From Siderastrea radians (lineage: Eukaryota > Cnidaria > Anthozoa > Scleractinia > Rhizangiidae), in assembly GCA_964017195.1 (NCBI GenBank), contig OZ024887.1:4701959-4765958 (forward strand): a stretch of DNA of 64,000 nt, given 5' to 3'. The translations under genes were made by a program, and so were the position numbers. Under the pieces are notes generated by a model. That model saw only the letters and a program-made list of their open reading frames with translations, searched no databases and was not told the DNA's origin. Below, in pieces: positions 11,183-22,708 of this stretch (positions are counted from its first letter, which is position 1; each line of letters opens with the position of its first letter).

Positions 11183-13830
11183 TCTTATAAACTTGACTGA
11201 TCAGACAAGGGAATGTAGGGTAGCGTGGGAACGCTGCGCGACACAAGTCACAGCTGTTGTTTTTTTTTACAGCTGACCCAACAAAGATCCTCAAGTGATT
11301 GTTGTGTTTGACCAGAACACTTGCTTACGTTGACAGGTCTACGCTGAAAACTAGAAATGTACAGTCAACCAAAGAGAATGCTAGGGTGGCATTTAGTTTC
11401 AAGATCAGATAAAATGAGCAACTTGAATGACCAGAACGCTTCGCTCGAGCACGTTGTTCAATGCTAAAATATTCTTTTGACGTCCACCAAGTAAATAGAG
11501 CCTGTCCTTTCTTCTTCCGAAAAAGCGCTGGAGTTAGTAGCAAATTTCAAATCGGCATTAAGTGGCTAGATAAACAAATACTATTCTGGACTTAAACTAA
11601 AGTCGCGCGCGTGATATGCGAGCAAATCAAATGAACCCTACATGGTCCGATCTCGCGCAATTTTCTCAACGCTTCGATGCCTGACTCAGGTGTAAACAAG
11701 TTTGGCTTGAAGAGTTAAAACAATAAACTTTAAGCAAGTGCAATTTTCAATTAAGCTAACTGAAAAGAATCATGTAATTAGTTTAAATGACATGCATGAA
11801 GTTAAATGTGCGCGCGTTCATCCTTTGTCATGTGCCGCGGCGCGCGCGTTTCATTAAGGGTAATAAGGGTCTATTCATTTACTCAAAACCAAACTGAAAC
11901 ATAGAAAATAAAAGTTTTGGGCTTCAAACTTTCTTTGCCTGAAGTGAACTTATTTTGGGCTTGAAAATTTAGGTAGTTCTTGTCAGTGGATTTATAGCGC
12001 TGAAAGTTGCTTTTCAAGTGCAGCATAACAACTGATTCGGTTTTTGCTGGTAAGATTAGTACAAGAGACCCACATTTTTAATTAAACAAGTTTTGAAGCT
12101 GGGGAAGAAAGCTCTCTGGAATGAAAACAAAGTTAAATCTCATGAGATCCAGACTATTTTACTCCGCGCGTGCATGACGCCTTATGTTCGCGCGCGCTAA
12201 TTCCCCTGGGCTTTTCATAATTACGACGCAAATAGATGTCGAGCAGTCAGCGTCAACAAATTGATAGGTAAACAACAGTGCAATGCAGACAATTAAGCCC
12301 TCTGACCGATTATTAAGCCCGTAGGTGTCTTTGTTGTTGCGGTCCTTTAACTTCCTTTCTTAAGAGGGAATTGATTTTTCAAGCTTATTTATCTTTCAAG
12401 TCAGTCGGAGTTCGTTCAGTTCGCGCGCGTGACTCGAGTTTTTTAGTAAACGTGCGCGGATATTTGCGCGACGTACGTGAATGTTTCCTAGAACAGAGTT
12501 CTGTGGGAGTCGCAGGAATGAACAGTCACACCAGCAAACAAGTGTGGCTGACTCATTTGAATAACAATACTAAATGTTGCTCCTTTCCCTCCCACGAGGA
12601 GCGAATTGTTGAATGTTACTGTGATACTGTGATTATCCTGAAAAAAGCGACGAAGCACTTAACACGCGAAATAAACCTGCTGTAAAGCTGTGTTCTCCGA
12701 GACAATAAATGCTTTTTCCTGCTGTGTAGGTTGTTCAATACGTCAATAGTAAAATTGACTAAATGCATGAACGGCCTCCCATTTTAGAGGCTGAAGGAAG
12801 CTTTTCTTGTTACACCCAAGACCACCTTTAGCTATAGTAGTAGGTTGCGTTTTGTGGTTTCCTGTGAACAAATGCAAGAGAAAATTCTTCTTCGGTTTTC
12901 AACATGAGGTGACTGGTATTTCTGCAAAAAAAATAAGTTGTTGGACGAGACAACTTAATTTCTTTGAATGTAAACAAATCATATCTAGTGATGATATTTC
13001 AATAACCGATTGTCATTCATTGAGACATGATCTTCGTGATTTTGAATAGGCTTCCAGTCTTATAATAAAATCTACAGCGTCTGATTGATGGTTGGGCGCA
13101 GTGAAATAAGTCTAAAGTTACAAATTCCCATTGTGTGGCCCGTGCGATTGTTGTCTTAAGAAACCCGCCACGTGCGTTCCGCATCCGAGAACAAAGGAAA
13201 TTAATCATGAAAAGTTTGCAGTGAAATAAAGCAATTTATCGGCAAACAAACAAACAACCGTTTTAATCTCGAACGAGCAAACTTTAATTGGATAGTGAGT
13301 TTGTGGATATGGTCACTTACAAGAGAAAAAATCAGGTCAACAAAATCAGCTATGTTGTATAGCGATTTCTCGATCAAGGTTTGGGAAAGTTTCCTTTTGT
13401 ATGTGGGAGTTGTGATACTACAACGAAGTGGCAGGCCTGTGAAAAGACCATTCAAATGTTAATACACACGTGTCGCATTCATAACATCTGTCCCCTTTAA
13501 AGATAAATTTACATCTTTGCAAGTCTATTGTAACTGAGCAAATGACTCAAAGAACCCCAGAGGTACTAAGCATAAGTGTTTTACAAGGTCTTGTAACAAA
13601 AATAGAACTTTCCATTGACCGAAATAGATGTCATGACGCAACAATCCCAGGTCCTGCATCAATATTATGTGGAATCTCGTGAAGACATAATATCCCTGAA
13701 AATATATATATATTTCGTTGTTTCTTTCTTTTTTTTTTTTTTTCACGAAAAGGACAATCACCAACAATAGGAAGCTGTTGGAAGGTCATTTAAATATCCA
13801 TTGTTTCCACTTAGTTTTATTTCTAAAAGA
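11183..13830. other. No recognisable gene; upstream of CDKN1
   Basis: Non-coding sequence with many GCGCGC tracts (11,600-12,450). None of the short ORFs shows a domain. It may contain promoter or enhancer DNA for the gene that follows; nothing specific can be assigned except the E2F-like site noted separately. Confidence 0.4.
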
Positions 13831-13833
13831 ATT

Positions 13834-13855
13834 TCTCGCGCCAAAACGGCGGGAC
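13834..13855 (+). promoter_or_regulatory. E2F-like site upstream of CDKN1
   Basis: The sequence TCTCGCGCCAAAACGGCGGG holds a close match to the E2F/DP consensus (TTTSGCGC, here as GCGCCAAA) and a second GGCGGG-type core. It lies about 145 bases upstream of the CDKN1 ATG, where a proximal promoter is expected. Cell-cycle genes are classic E2F targets; function here is inferred. Confidence 0.5.
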
Positions 13856-13998
13856 TTTGTCTTGTTACCATAGAAATGCGCTCTCGGCCAATCAGATGAC
13901 AGTTGTAACTTTACTCACTGCTATTTATATTGCAGTTACGCATTTGGACGTGAGTAAGTTGGAGTACTCGACTAGCAGAGCTGTTTTCGCGAATCAAC

Positions 13999-14983
13999 AT
14001 GCTGACTCAGATAAGTTTTCCTGCGTCCTGTCCTCGAAGAGAGCGACCAAACATCATCCCCAGTCGCTCAGTTTGCCGACAGTTGTTTGGGCCGGTGAAC
14101 CACGAGGATATAAGAGCAGATTTGCTTCGCGAGAAAAAGAAACTCTGTGACGAAAACACTCGAACGTGGAACTTCGATTTTGAAAATGGAATTCCTTTGG
14201 CTGGAAGATACGTTTGGGAGAGAATTTGCTCCAACTTGACGAGGGAGAGACCCATTTCAAGCGTGTCTGACACTGTGTGCGAAACGGGAACCGGCGAACG
14301 CTTGGCATCTTTGAATGTTCCTTCAGTCGAAAGTACTACAACTGCTACTACAAGTTCAGGCATGACGGATGATACGATATCAAATGACGCGCAAAGCGAG
14401 TCACTCGAAAGCGGCAAACGTGACCCAGAAAAGAGCCTAAGCCATCTCAGAAAGAGGAAATCCAGCGGCAAAATAACTGGTGAGTCAATTTATTGTTTTT
14501 GTTTTTCGCAAATTAATCTTTATTGTTACATTCGACGTTCGATTGAGGTCGCTTTGCTCTTTTCGATGGCTTGTGACCCATATCTCGCGTTTGCGTGATA
14601 GATCATGTTTCAACGGAGCGGAACATTTTAGAGCAATATATTTCGGCTTATATTTTGCCCTGTAATATCTTAAGTGACTCATTACTCTTCATAGCAACTT
14701 TCTTCAAAGGCTTAGGTGAGATTTATCCTTGTGTGCCAGCTAGGTAACGATGTAATAATGAGAATAGGTTTTTGTCAGAACTGCGCAGCGGACAATCGAA
14801 AGAATGGGCATAACAGCCGTAACATCACATTTGTATTGGTTCTCACTAATCCTGTTTAATCTCTTCGTTTCAGATTTTCTACGATCGAAAAAACAAAGAA
14901 CCGCTAGCAAAAGATCACGGCTTGGCAGAAGGAAGTCAACACCGAAACAAACAAGTATGGACTTGTTCGTTCGCAAACATTAG
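13999..14983 (+). CDS. CDKN1: Cyclin-dependent kinase inhibitor 1 (p21/p27 Cip/Kip family)
   Basis: Two exons, 13,999-14,479 and 14,874-14,983 (stop TAG), join in frame through a GT-AG intron to give 196 residues, close to the length of p21 and p27. Residues 26-76 form the CDI domain: the RxLFG cyclin-docking motif (RQLFGPVNHED, 27-37), a charged linker helix, then WNFDFENGIPLAGRYVWE (57-74), the part that packs on the CDK. The middle is Ser/Thr-rich. The C terminus has a basic nuclear-localisation cluster (KKQRTASKRSRLGRRK) and then QTSMDLFV (186-193), which fits the PCNA-binding PIP-box consensus and strongly resembles that of vertebrate p21. Known family role: binds and inhibits cyclin-CDK complexes in the nucleus; p21-type members also bind PCNA. 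The ATG at 13,999 is the first in frame and leaves the expected short leader before the RxLFG motif. An alternative 3' exon at 21,299 is discussed separately. Confidence 0.9.
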
Positions 14984-15200
14984 CATCGCCTCCTGGTGTA
15001 AAGGTCAGTATAGAGAAAGATCTATTTGAGCAGCTAGCTATTTGATCAGCTAGCTTGGAGCTGTTTTCGTGATGAAAGAAGGAAAAACCGACTTGATCTT
15101 TTGAATGAAATGATGGTTTGTTTGTGGTGTTTTCATAACCCTCCTATGGATGTCTATTCCCCAAGGACGCCTTTTTAATGAACACCATGATTTCGACTCA

Positions 15201-15210
15201 TTTGTTATTC
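15201..15210. repeat. Target-site duplication, left copy
   Basis: TTTGTTATTC directly before the foldback element; the identical 10 bases follow it at 20,841-20,850. Confidence 0.85.
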
Positions 15211-15240
15211 GGCTATCTCTAAAATAGGGAACGGGGAATC

Positions 15241-16405
15241 GAGGAACGGGGAACGGGGAACGGGGAACGGGGAACGGGGAATCTCTAAAATAGGGAATAT
15301 CTAAAACAGGGAATCTCTAAAATAGGGAATCTCTAAAATGGGGAATCTCTAAAATAGGGAATCTCTAAAACGGGGAATCTCTAAAATAGGGAATCTCTAA
15401 AACGGGGAATCTCTAAAACGGGGAATCTCTAAAATAGGGAATCTCTAAAATAGGGAATCTCTAAAATGGGGAATCTCTAAAACGGGGAATCTCTAAAACA
15501 GGGAATCTCTAAAATAGGGAATCTCTAAAATAGGGAATCTCTAAAACGGGGAATCTCTAAAATAGGGAATCTCTAAAACGGGGAATCTCTAAAATAGGGA
15601 ATCTCTAAAATAGGGAATCTCTAAAACGGGGAATCTCTAAAATAGGGAATCTCTAAAATAGGGAATCTCTAAAACGGGGAATCTCTAAAATAGGGAATCT
15701 CTAAAACGGGGAATCTCTAAAATAGGGAATCTCTAAAACGGGGAATCTCTAAAATAGGGAATCTCTAAAATAGGGAATCTCTAAAACGGGGAATCTCTAA
15801 AATAGGGAATCTCTAAAACGGGGAATCTCTAAAATAGGGAATCTCTAAAATAGGGAATCTCTAAAACGGGGAATCTCTAAAACAGGGAATCTCTAAAACG
15901 GGGAATCTCTAAAATAGGGAATCTCTAAAACGGGGAATCTCTAAAATAGGGAATCTCTAAAATAGGGAATCTCTAAAATGGGGAATCTCTAAAACGGGGA
16001 ATCTCTAAAATAGGGAATCTCTAAAACGGGGAATCTCTAAAATAGGGAATCTCTAAAATAGGGAATCTCTAAAACGGGGAATCTCTAAAATAGGGAATCT
16101 CTAAAATGGGGAATCTCTAAAATAGGGAATCTCTAAAACGGGGAATCTCTAAAACGGGGAATCTCTAAAATAGGGAATCTCTAAAATAGGGAATCTCTAA
16201 AATGGGGAATCTCTAAAACGGGGAATCTCTAAAACAGGGAATCTCTAAAATAGGGAATCTCTAAAATAGGGAATCTCTAAAATGGGGAATCTCTAAAACA
16301 GGGAATCTCTAAAACGGGGAATCTCTAAAATAGGGAATCTCTAAAATAGGGAATCTCTAAAATGGGGAATCTCTAAAACGGGGAATCTCTAAAATAGGGA
16401 ATCTC
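15241..16405 (+). repeat. 16-bp minisatellite, left arm
   Basis: Roughly 70 head-to-tail copies of GGGAATCTCTAAAANN. Position 15-16 is almost always TA or CG, less often TG or CA; the rest barely varies. The order of variants is irregular. The outer edge degenerates to ggggaac repeats. Confidence 0.95.
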
Positions 16406-17785
16406 AATCCACAAGCCCGAACTAAAATCTCATGTCTGTTTTTCTCTCTACCATAATTTGGAAAGGATAGATAACCCAAGGGACCCTATAAACGCGTTGC
16501 GTGACCAACTCGTCACACATCCCTTTAATAAGGCACCGTAATTGCAGATTGAAGAGAGGTATCTTTTTCGGTGTAATAAAATTGAGTGAACTGAAATAAA
16601 TCACATCCTGCTGATTGTGATACAATTTATTTTTGTGTGTTGACTGCCGATACTACTTGCAACGCTTCTTTAAGTCTTATTCCACGCTCCAGTTTCTCGT
16701 TACTGTCACCTGTATTTTGATTGAACTGGTTAGCATTTGTATTACAATAAGAAGATACTGCACAGCTAAGTCGCGGAAACGCACACAGGAACGTTGTTGG
16801 CCAGATTCCATCCCCACTTTCCTGTTTACCTTTCAAATAAAGAGTTTATGTTTGCTACACGTAGAAGAGAGTCAGAACACCTCGACTTCTCATTCTGAAC
16901 AGTGCGTAAGGTATTTGATGCAAACTGACGGACCCGTGAGGAAACCGAAACTAAATAGGATCCAAACCCACCAATGGCAGTTCACGTTTGTAATGGGAAT
17001 TCTTTGGATAATTTTTTCATGGCCAATCAAAGAAAACGTAATGATAACTTTGTACAAGTGGCATCGGAACGGCGCGCAGCACTGTAACAGAAAAGCGCTG
17101 CTTCGATTGCGAATTGCCGAGTCGACCAAGCCGTGTTCCACCGTGGAAAGGTAAGCAAACATCACCACCCGTGATACTCTGCTAACAGAGACTTTTCGTT
17201 TTGTATTCACGATAAACAAAAGAACTAAGCGAAATACGAGAGACGCGAACATCATCATACATGCTAAGAAAACTTTCCAGAAAGAAACACTCTGCTAGCA
17301 GGGTATACCTATAAACTGTAAACTGTTAAGCACGTTTTCGAATTCTCATATGAACGGTAACAATACCTATGTTATATTATTTTACTGTAAGCAAACGAAA
17401 AAAATGTACAACAGCCTCATTTTACCAATAACTAATAAAGGAGCCATTTACGCTGGCTTTGCGCCTCGAGCCAACAACATGTGACTGTGATGTCGTGACC
17501 TTTTACGTCTCGACTGTGGTGTGACTTTTGACATCTTGAGCCATAAACATGTTGCGTTTTGAGCGGTGACTGTTATTGTCCAGACTTGTTCCAGATAAAC
17601 CTTATTTTTACTTATTTTCGCGCGTCTTAATTTTAGCGAATTGAAAAAAAAATTGAGAAATTAAAGGCCAGCACAAAAAATCCTCTCAAAATTTACACAC
17701 GCAGAATGTAATACACTCCTGAGAAATTTACATAATCAAACATATGAATCAATAAATGTAAGAGCGATTTTCGTTTGACCTTGAA
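16406..17785 (+). repeat. Inner left arm of the foldback element
   Basis: About 1.4 kb of non-tandem sequence, repeated inverted at 18,077-19,424. It holds an open frame of 173 codons (16,633-17,154) with a close mirror copy in the other arm. The predicted protein has no recognised domain, and the frame is probably conserved only because the arms are almost identical. The sequence ggaaaggtaagc at about 17,147-17,158 resembles a splice donor, but no exon is supported. Confidence 0.8.
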
Positions 17786-18076
17786 GTAACTACGTGCGAA
17801 CAAACAACAAAGGAATCAAACAATGGCAATTTAATTTAATTGGTTTAGGGAACAGACACAAACGCACACGGCTTTTGGTTGGTTTAGCGAACATCAAGCA
17901 TTTTCCACCTAGTAAAGAGCTTTCATGTACCTCTGCATTCAGCAATACGATTGCACAATGGAACAATGCTTTACCCATATTAGGGTTCTCTTCAGCGGTA
18001 AAGGAAAGAGGTCTTGTTTTCACATTTTTAACTAGTGGCTGATGAAACAAATAACGAACGCTTACGGAAACACTTT
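17786..18076. other. Unique loop of the foldback element
   Basis: The only part of the element without an inverted partner. Overlapping open frames of 82 (+) and 86 (-) codons are present without recognisable domains. Confidence 0.7.
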
Positions 18077-19424
18077 TTCAAGGTCAAACGAAAATCGCTC
18101 TTATATTTATTGATTCATATGTTTGATTATGTAAATTTCTCACGAGTGTATTACATTCTGCGTGTGTAAATTTTGAGAGGATTTTTTGTGCTGGCCTTTA
18201 ATTTCTCAATTTTTTTTTTCAATTCGCTAAAATTAAGACGCGCGAAAATAAGTAAAAATAAGGTATATCTGGAACAAGTCTAGACAATAACAGTCACCTC
18301 TCAAAACGCAACATGTTTATGGCTCAAGATGTCAAAAATCACGCCATCACAGTCGAGACGTAAAAGGTCACGACATCACAGTCACATGTTGTTGGCTCGA
18401 GGCGCAAAGCCAGCGTAAATGGCTCCTTTATTAGTTATTGGTAAAATGAGGCTGTTGTTCATTTTTTCTTTTGCTTACAGTAAAATAATATAACATAGGT
18501 ATTGTTACCGTTCATACGAGAATTCGAAAACGTGCTTAACATTTTACAGTTTATAGGTATACCCTGCTAGCAGAGTGTTTCTTTCTGGAAAGTTTTCTTA
18601 GCATGTACGATGATGTTCGCGTCTCTCGTATTTCGTCTCTGTTAGCAGGGTATCACGGGTGGTGATGTTTGCTTACCTTTCCACGGTGGAACACGGCTTG
18701 GTCGACTCGGCAATTCGCAATCGAAGCAGCGCTTTTCTGTTACAGTGCTGCGCGCCGTTCCGATGCCACTTGTACAAAGTTATCATTACGTTTTCTTTGA
18801 TTGGCCATGAAAAAATTATCCAAAGAATTCCCATTACAAACGTGAACTGCCATTGGTGGGTTTGGATCCTATTTAGTTTCGGTTTCCTCACGGGTCCGTC
18901 AGTTTGCATCAAATACCTTACGCACTGTTCAGAATGAGAAGTCGAGGTGTTCTGACTCTCTTCTACGTGTAGCAAACATAAACTCTTTATTTGAAAGGTA
19001 AACAGGAAAGTGGGGATGGAATCTGGCCAACAACGTTCCTGTGTGCGTTTCCGCGACTTAGCTGTGCAGTATCTTCTTATTGTAATACAAATGCTAACCA
19101 GTTCAATCAAAATACAGGTGACAGTAATGAGAAACTGGAGCGTGGAATAAGACTTAAAGAAGCGTTGCAAGTAGTATCGGCAGTCAACACACAAAAATAA
19201 ATTGTATCACAATCAGCAGGATGTGATTTATTTCAGTTCACTCAATTTTATTACACCGAAAAAGATACCTCTCTTCAATCTGCAATTACGGTGCCTTATT
19301 AAAGGGATGTGTGACGAGTTGGTCACGCAACGCGTTTATAGGGTCCCTTGGGTTATCTATCCTTTCCAAATTATGGTAGAGAGAAAAACAGACATGAGAT
19401 TTTAGTTCGGGCTTGTGGATTGAG
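18077..19424 (-). repeat. Inner right arm of the foldback element
   Basis: Reverse complement of 16,406-17,785, with few differences. Against the left arm it lacks about 40 bp corresponding to 17,191-17,231. Confidence 0.8.
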
Positions 19425-20800
19425 ATTCCCTATTTTAGAGATTCCCCGTTTTAGAGATTCCCCGTTTTAGAGATTCCCCATTTTAGAGATTCCCTATTTT
19501 AGAGATTCCCCATTTTAGAGATTCCCTATTTTAGAGATTCCCTATTTTAGAGATTCCCCGTTTTAGAGATTCCCTGTTTTAGAGATTCCCCGTTTTAGAG
19601 ATTCCCTATTTTAGAGATTCCCTATTTTAGAGATTCCCCGTTTTAGAGATTCCCTATTTTAGAGATTCCCTATTTTAGAGATTCCCCGTTTTAGAGATTC
19701 CCTATTTTAGAGATTCCCCGTTTTAGAGATTCCCTATTTTAGAGATTCCCCGTTTTAGAGATTCCCTATTTTAGAGATTCCCTATTTTAGAGATTCCCCG
19801 TTTTAGAGATTCCCTATTTTAGAGATTCCCTATTTTAGAGATTCCCTATTTTAGAGATTCCCCGTTTTAGAGATTCCCTATTTTAGAGATTCCCTATTTT
19901 AGAGATTCCCCGTTTTAGAGATTCCCTATTTTAGAGATTCCCCGTTTTAGAGATTCCCTATTTTAGAGATTCCCCGTTTTAGAGATTCCCTATTTTAGAG
20001 ATTCCCTATTTTAGAGATTCCCCGTTTTAGAGATTCCCTATTTTAGAGATTCCCTATTTTAGAGATTCCCCGTTTTAGAGATTCCCTATTTTAGAGATTC
20101 CCTATTTTAGAGATTCCCTATTTTAGAGATTCCCTGTTTTAGAGATTCCCTATTTTAGAGATTCCCCATTTTAGAGATTCCCTATTTTAGAGATTCCCCG
20201 TTTTAGAGATTCCCTATTTTAGAGATTCCCTATTTTAGAGATTCCCCGTTTTAGAGATTCCCTATTTTAGAGATTCCCCGTTTTAGAGATTCCCTATTTT
20301 AGAGATTCCCTATTTTAGAGATTCCCCGTTTTAGAGATTCCCTATTTTAGAGATTCCCCGTTTTAGAGATTCCCTATTTTAGAGATTCCCCGTTTTAGAG
20401 ATTCCCTATTTTAGAGATTCCCCATTTTAGAGATTCCCTATTTTAGAGATTCCCTGTTTTAGAGATTCCCTATTTTAGAGATTCCCCATTTTAGAGATTC
20501 CCTATTTTAGAGATTCCCCGTTTTAGAGATTCCCTATTTTAGAGATTCCCTATTTTAGAGATTCCCCGTTTTAGAGATTCCCTATTTTAGAGATTCCCCG
20601 TTTTAGAGATTCCCTATTTTAGAGATTCCCTATTTTAGAGATTCCCCGTTTTAGAGATTCCCTATTTTAGAGATTCCCCGTTTTAGAGATTCCCTATTTT
20701 AGAGATTCCCCATTTTAGAGATTCCCTATTTTAGAGATTCCCTGTTTTAGATATTCCCTATTTTAGAGATTCCCCGTTCCCCATTCCCCGTTCCCCGTTC
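19425..20800 (-). repeat. 16-bp minisatellite, right arm
   Basis: Same 16-bp unit as the left arm but on the other strand (ATTCCCTATTTTAGAG). It has roughly 84 copies, so it is longer than the left array, and the TA/CG variant order differs. The arrays have therefore changed length independently since the arms formed. Confidence 0.95.
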
Positions 20801-20840
20801 CCCGTTCCTCGATTCCCCGTTCCCTATTTTAGAGATAGCC

Positions 20841-20850
20841 TTTGTTATTC
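20841..20850. repeat. Target-site duplication, right copy
   Basis: TTTGTTATTC, identical to 15,201-15,210. Confidence 0.85.
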
Positions 20851-21298
20851 TGACAAACAAAGCCTTCGGATTAGTGATCGTCGACACGGGTGCAACACTG
20901 CTGTTTACTTTGTGGGGTACATAAACTTAGTTTGGTTAAAGGCACGTGTCGCCCGTAAGCATATAAAGGAAGGACAATTGATCTCGCGTATTTATATACC
21001 TTCGTCAGTTCCTTTTGCCCCCATTACTGCCAAAGAACATGGTTGACCAGTTTTCTCAAATTTCTAATCAGGAAGGTTAATGTTCAAGTCGCATTTGCAT
21101 TAAGTTCTTCTCGGTATTTTGTACACTTATTCAAGTTTTTATGTATCAACTTTATACCTGATATGATCATAAAATCCGCGAAACTGAACAGTGCGAAGAA
21201 TCTGTGAAAAATAATCTGTAATTTGCGTACTGGTTTATGAGAAAATGTAATCGGAATTGTAACCTTATTTTAATTTCTTCTTTTCTTTTCTTTTCTAG

Positions 21299-22050
21299 AT
21301 CCAGATAATTATCTCAAGAAGATTATAAAGTCATTATGTCAAGACTTGCCAAAGAATGCAGTAGACTCTAAGGAATCAATATAATTTGTTGTTCATAATT
21401 TAAAATTGGAAACCTTTGTAAATTATACTGTAGAGAGAGATGCTTAAATTATGTAAATATGGAAAGACTTTCCTCTTTTATGTTAAGGTTGAGACCTCTA
21501 TGCCTAAATCAAAGCAAAATTAGACCAGAAAAATGCAACTATAGTTACAATGTAACTGTTAATGTTAAGTCTACGTAAGAGCTTATCTCCACATTTTGTG
21601 GTGAATGTTAAGTTTGATTTAACCTTTTCATCTTCACAGTTAAAACATGACTCACATAGTGCAACTCTAAGATGGAAGTGAGAGGGTTAATTTTAAAAGT
21701 GGTGAAGTTACAGTTATTTTTCTGGTGGAAGAAATATGAAAGAATACAAAAGGAATTTTAAAAACTCTATCTGGAGACTTAAACAGAGAAACCTAGGGAT
21801 GCAGTTTTGTTTTCAGAGGAGTCAGAGTTCCTTAGTTTCACAAAGAGACCTAGAGAAACGGTAAATTTCAGGTTAGACTGTAGAAGGTGGTCTATAAGCT
21901 GGATCTCATCATTTTTGAAATGAGAAATTATTCACTAGCACTTTTGATACCAGTTGTTTGGCTCATTTGTTGTATATTTGTAAAGAATATGTTACCTCTG
22001 TATTGTAAATATGGAAATGAATCAAACTGAACATTGAAAATAAAAAAGGA
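21299..22050 (+). other. CDKN1: Possible 3' exon / 3' UTR of CDKN1
   Basis: A strong acceptor (pyrimidine tract then ttttctag) ends at 21,298. From 21,299 a frame reads DPDNYLKKIIKSLCQDLPKN and stops at TAA (21,382-21,384). It can be joined in two ways. Splicing from 14,479 or from a weak donor at 14,955 would keep this frame and replace the PIP-box tail. Splicing from the donor AAG|GTCAGT at 15,003, just after the PIP-box stop, would make it 3' UTR. AATAAA at about 22,039 could be the polyadenylation signal. The 28-codon frame could be chance, so the 3' UTR reading is at least as likely. Confidence 0.4.
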
Positions 22051-22156
22051 GCACTTATTGCAATAGTCAGGACAGTTTACATTATCTCAGACAATTTCTA
22101 AAAACTAAATCAAACAATTTCAATCAGGCCCTTAACGACAGTTGACATATCCAAAT

Positions 22157-22708
22157 GTTCCCCCCTTAACATCCACTGGACGTTTAGATCAGACCCCCTC
22201 CCCCCTCCTCCTTAACGTCCACATGGAATTATGCACTCCCATGTTTTTCTAGAGCCAGTGAATTTAGTCCCTTGCCTGTATTTATATGTGTGATGAAGGG
22301 ATGCATTTGTAACTGGAATGAATTCTGAATAGAAAAGATGCTTAATGTCTTTAATGATAGAGAAAGTTTAAATTTCTGCTGGAACTTTTTTAATTAACCA
22401 CTGATGCTTTGTTTTGATAATGCTGTATATCTAGACAAAACACTTTTGTTGGTTTTGTAAAATCTAGCGAATGCATATGACTTCTGCGCTGTTCTTATAA
22501 GTGACAGTCTACATAAATCACAGCGGCAGCAAGTTTGTTCTCATCTTCTACTACAGTAAGCTTTCTGTTATCAACATAAGTTAAATGTTTTTAACACATT
22601 ACTTTGGTTTTGTCTTAGATTCCCCACTCTAACATCCAAATCTTGACTGTCCCAAAAACCCTTCCCTCCCCCCCCCCCCAAACGTCCAGTGGATGTCAAG
22701 CGGGGAAC
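22157..22708. mobile_element. MITE with GTTCCCC termini
   Basis: The left end (GTTCCCCCCTTAACATCCAC, continuing to 22,185) is inverted at 22,680-22,708 with only about three mismatches over 29 bases. The word TAACRTCCA recurs inside, and a C homopolymer is present at about 22,666-22,680. No target duplication is clear. No coding capacity. Confidence 0.7.

Larger units (their letters stand above)
15211..20840. mobile_element. 5.6-kb foldback element with minisatellite arms
   Basis: The element is a giant inverted repeat. The left arm (15,211-17,785) is the reverse complement of the right arm (18,077-20,840), with a 291-bp unique spacer between. Each arm runs from outside in: terminus GGCTATCTCTAAAATAGGG, a short ggggaac tandem stretch, a long 16-bp minisatellite, then about 1.4 kb of single-copy sequence nearly identical between arms (isolated substitutions, plus about 40 bp at 17,191-17,231 missing from the right arm). 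A perfect 10-bp target duplication flanks it. The architecture matches Drosophila FB elements and the 9-11-bp duplications of MULE-class transposons. No transposase was recognised, so it is probably mobilised in trans. It lies downstream of the CDKN1 stop, inside a possible 3' intron. Confidence 0.85.

Noticed and set aside
16633..19194. Mirrored 173-codon protein frames in the foldback arms
   Set aside because: No recognisable domain; presence in both arms follows from arm identity. Not called as genes.
15241..20800. CRISPR-like array
   Set aside because: Units of 16 bp abut without unique spacers, the context is a eukaryotic gene, and the array is mirrored; it is a minisatellite.
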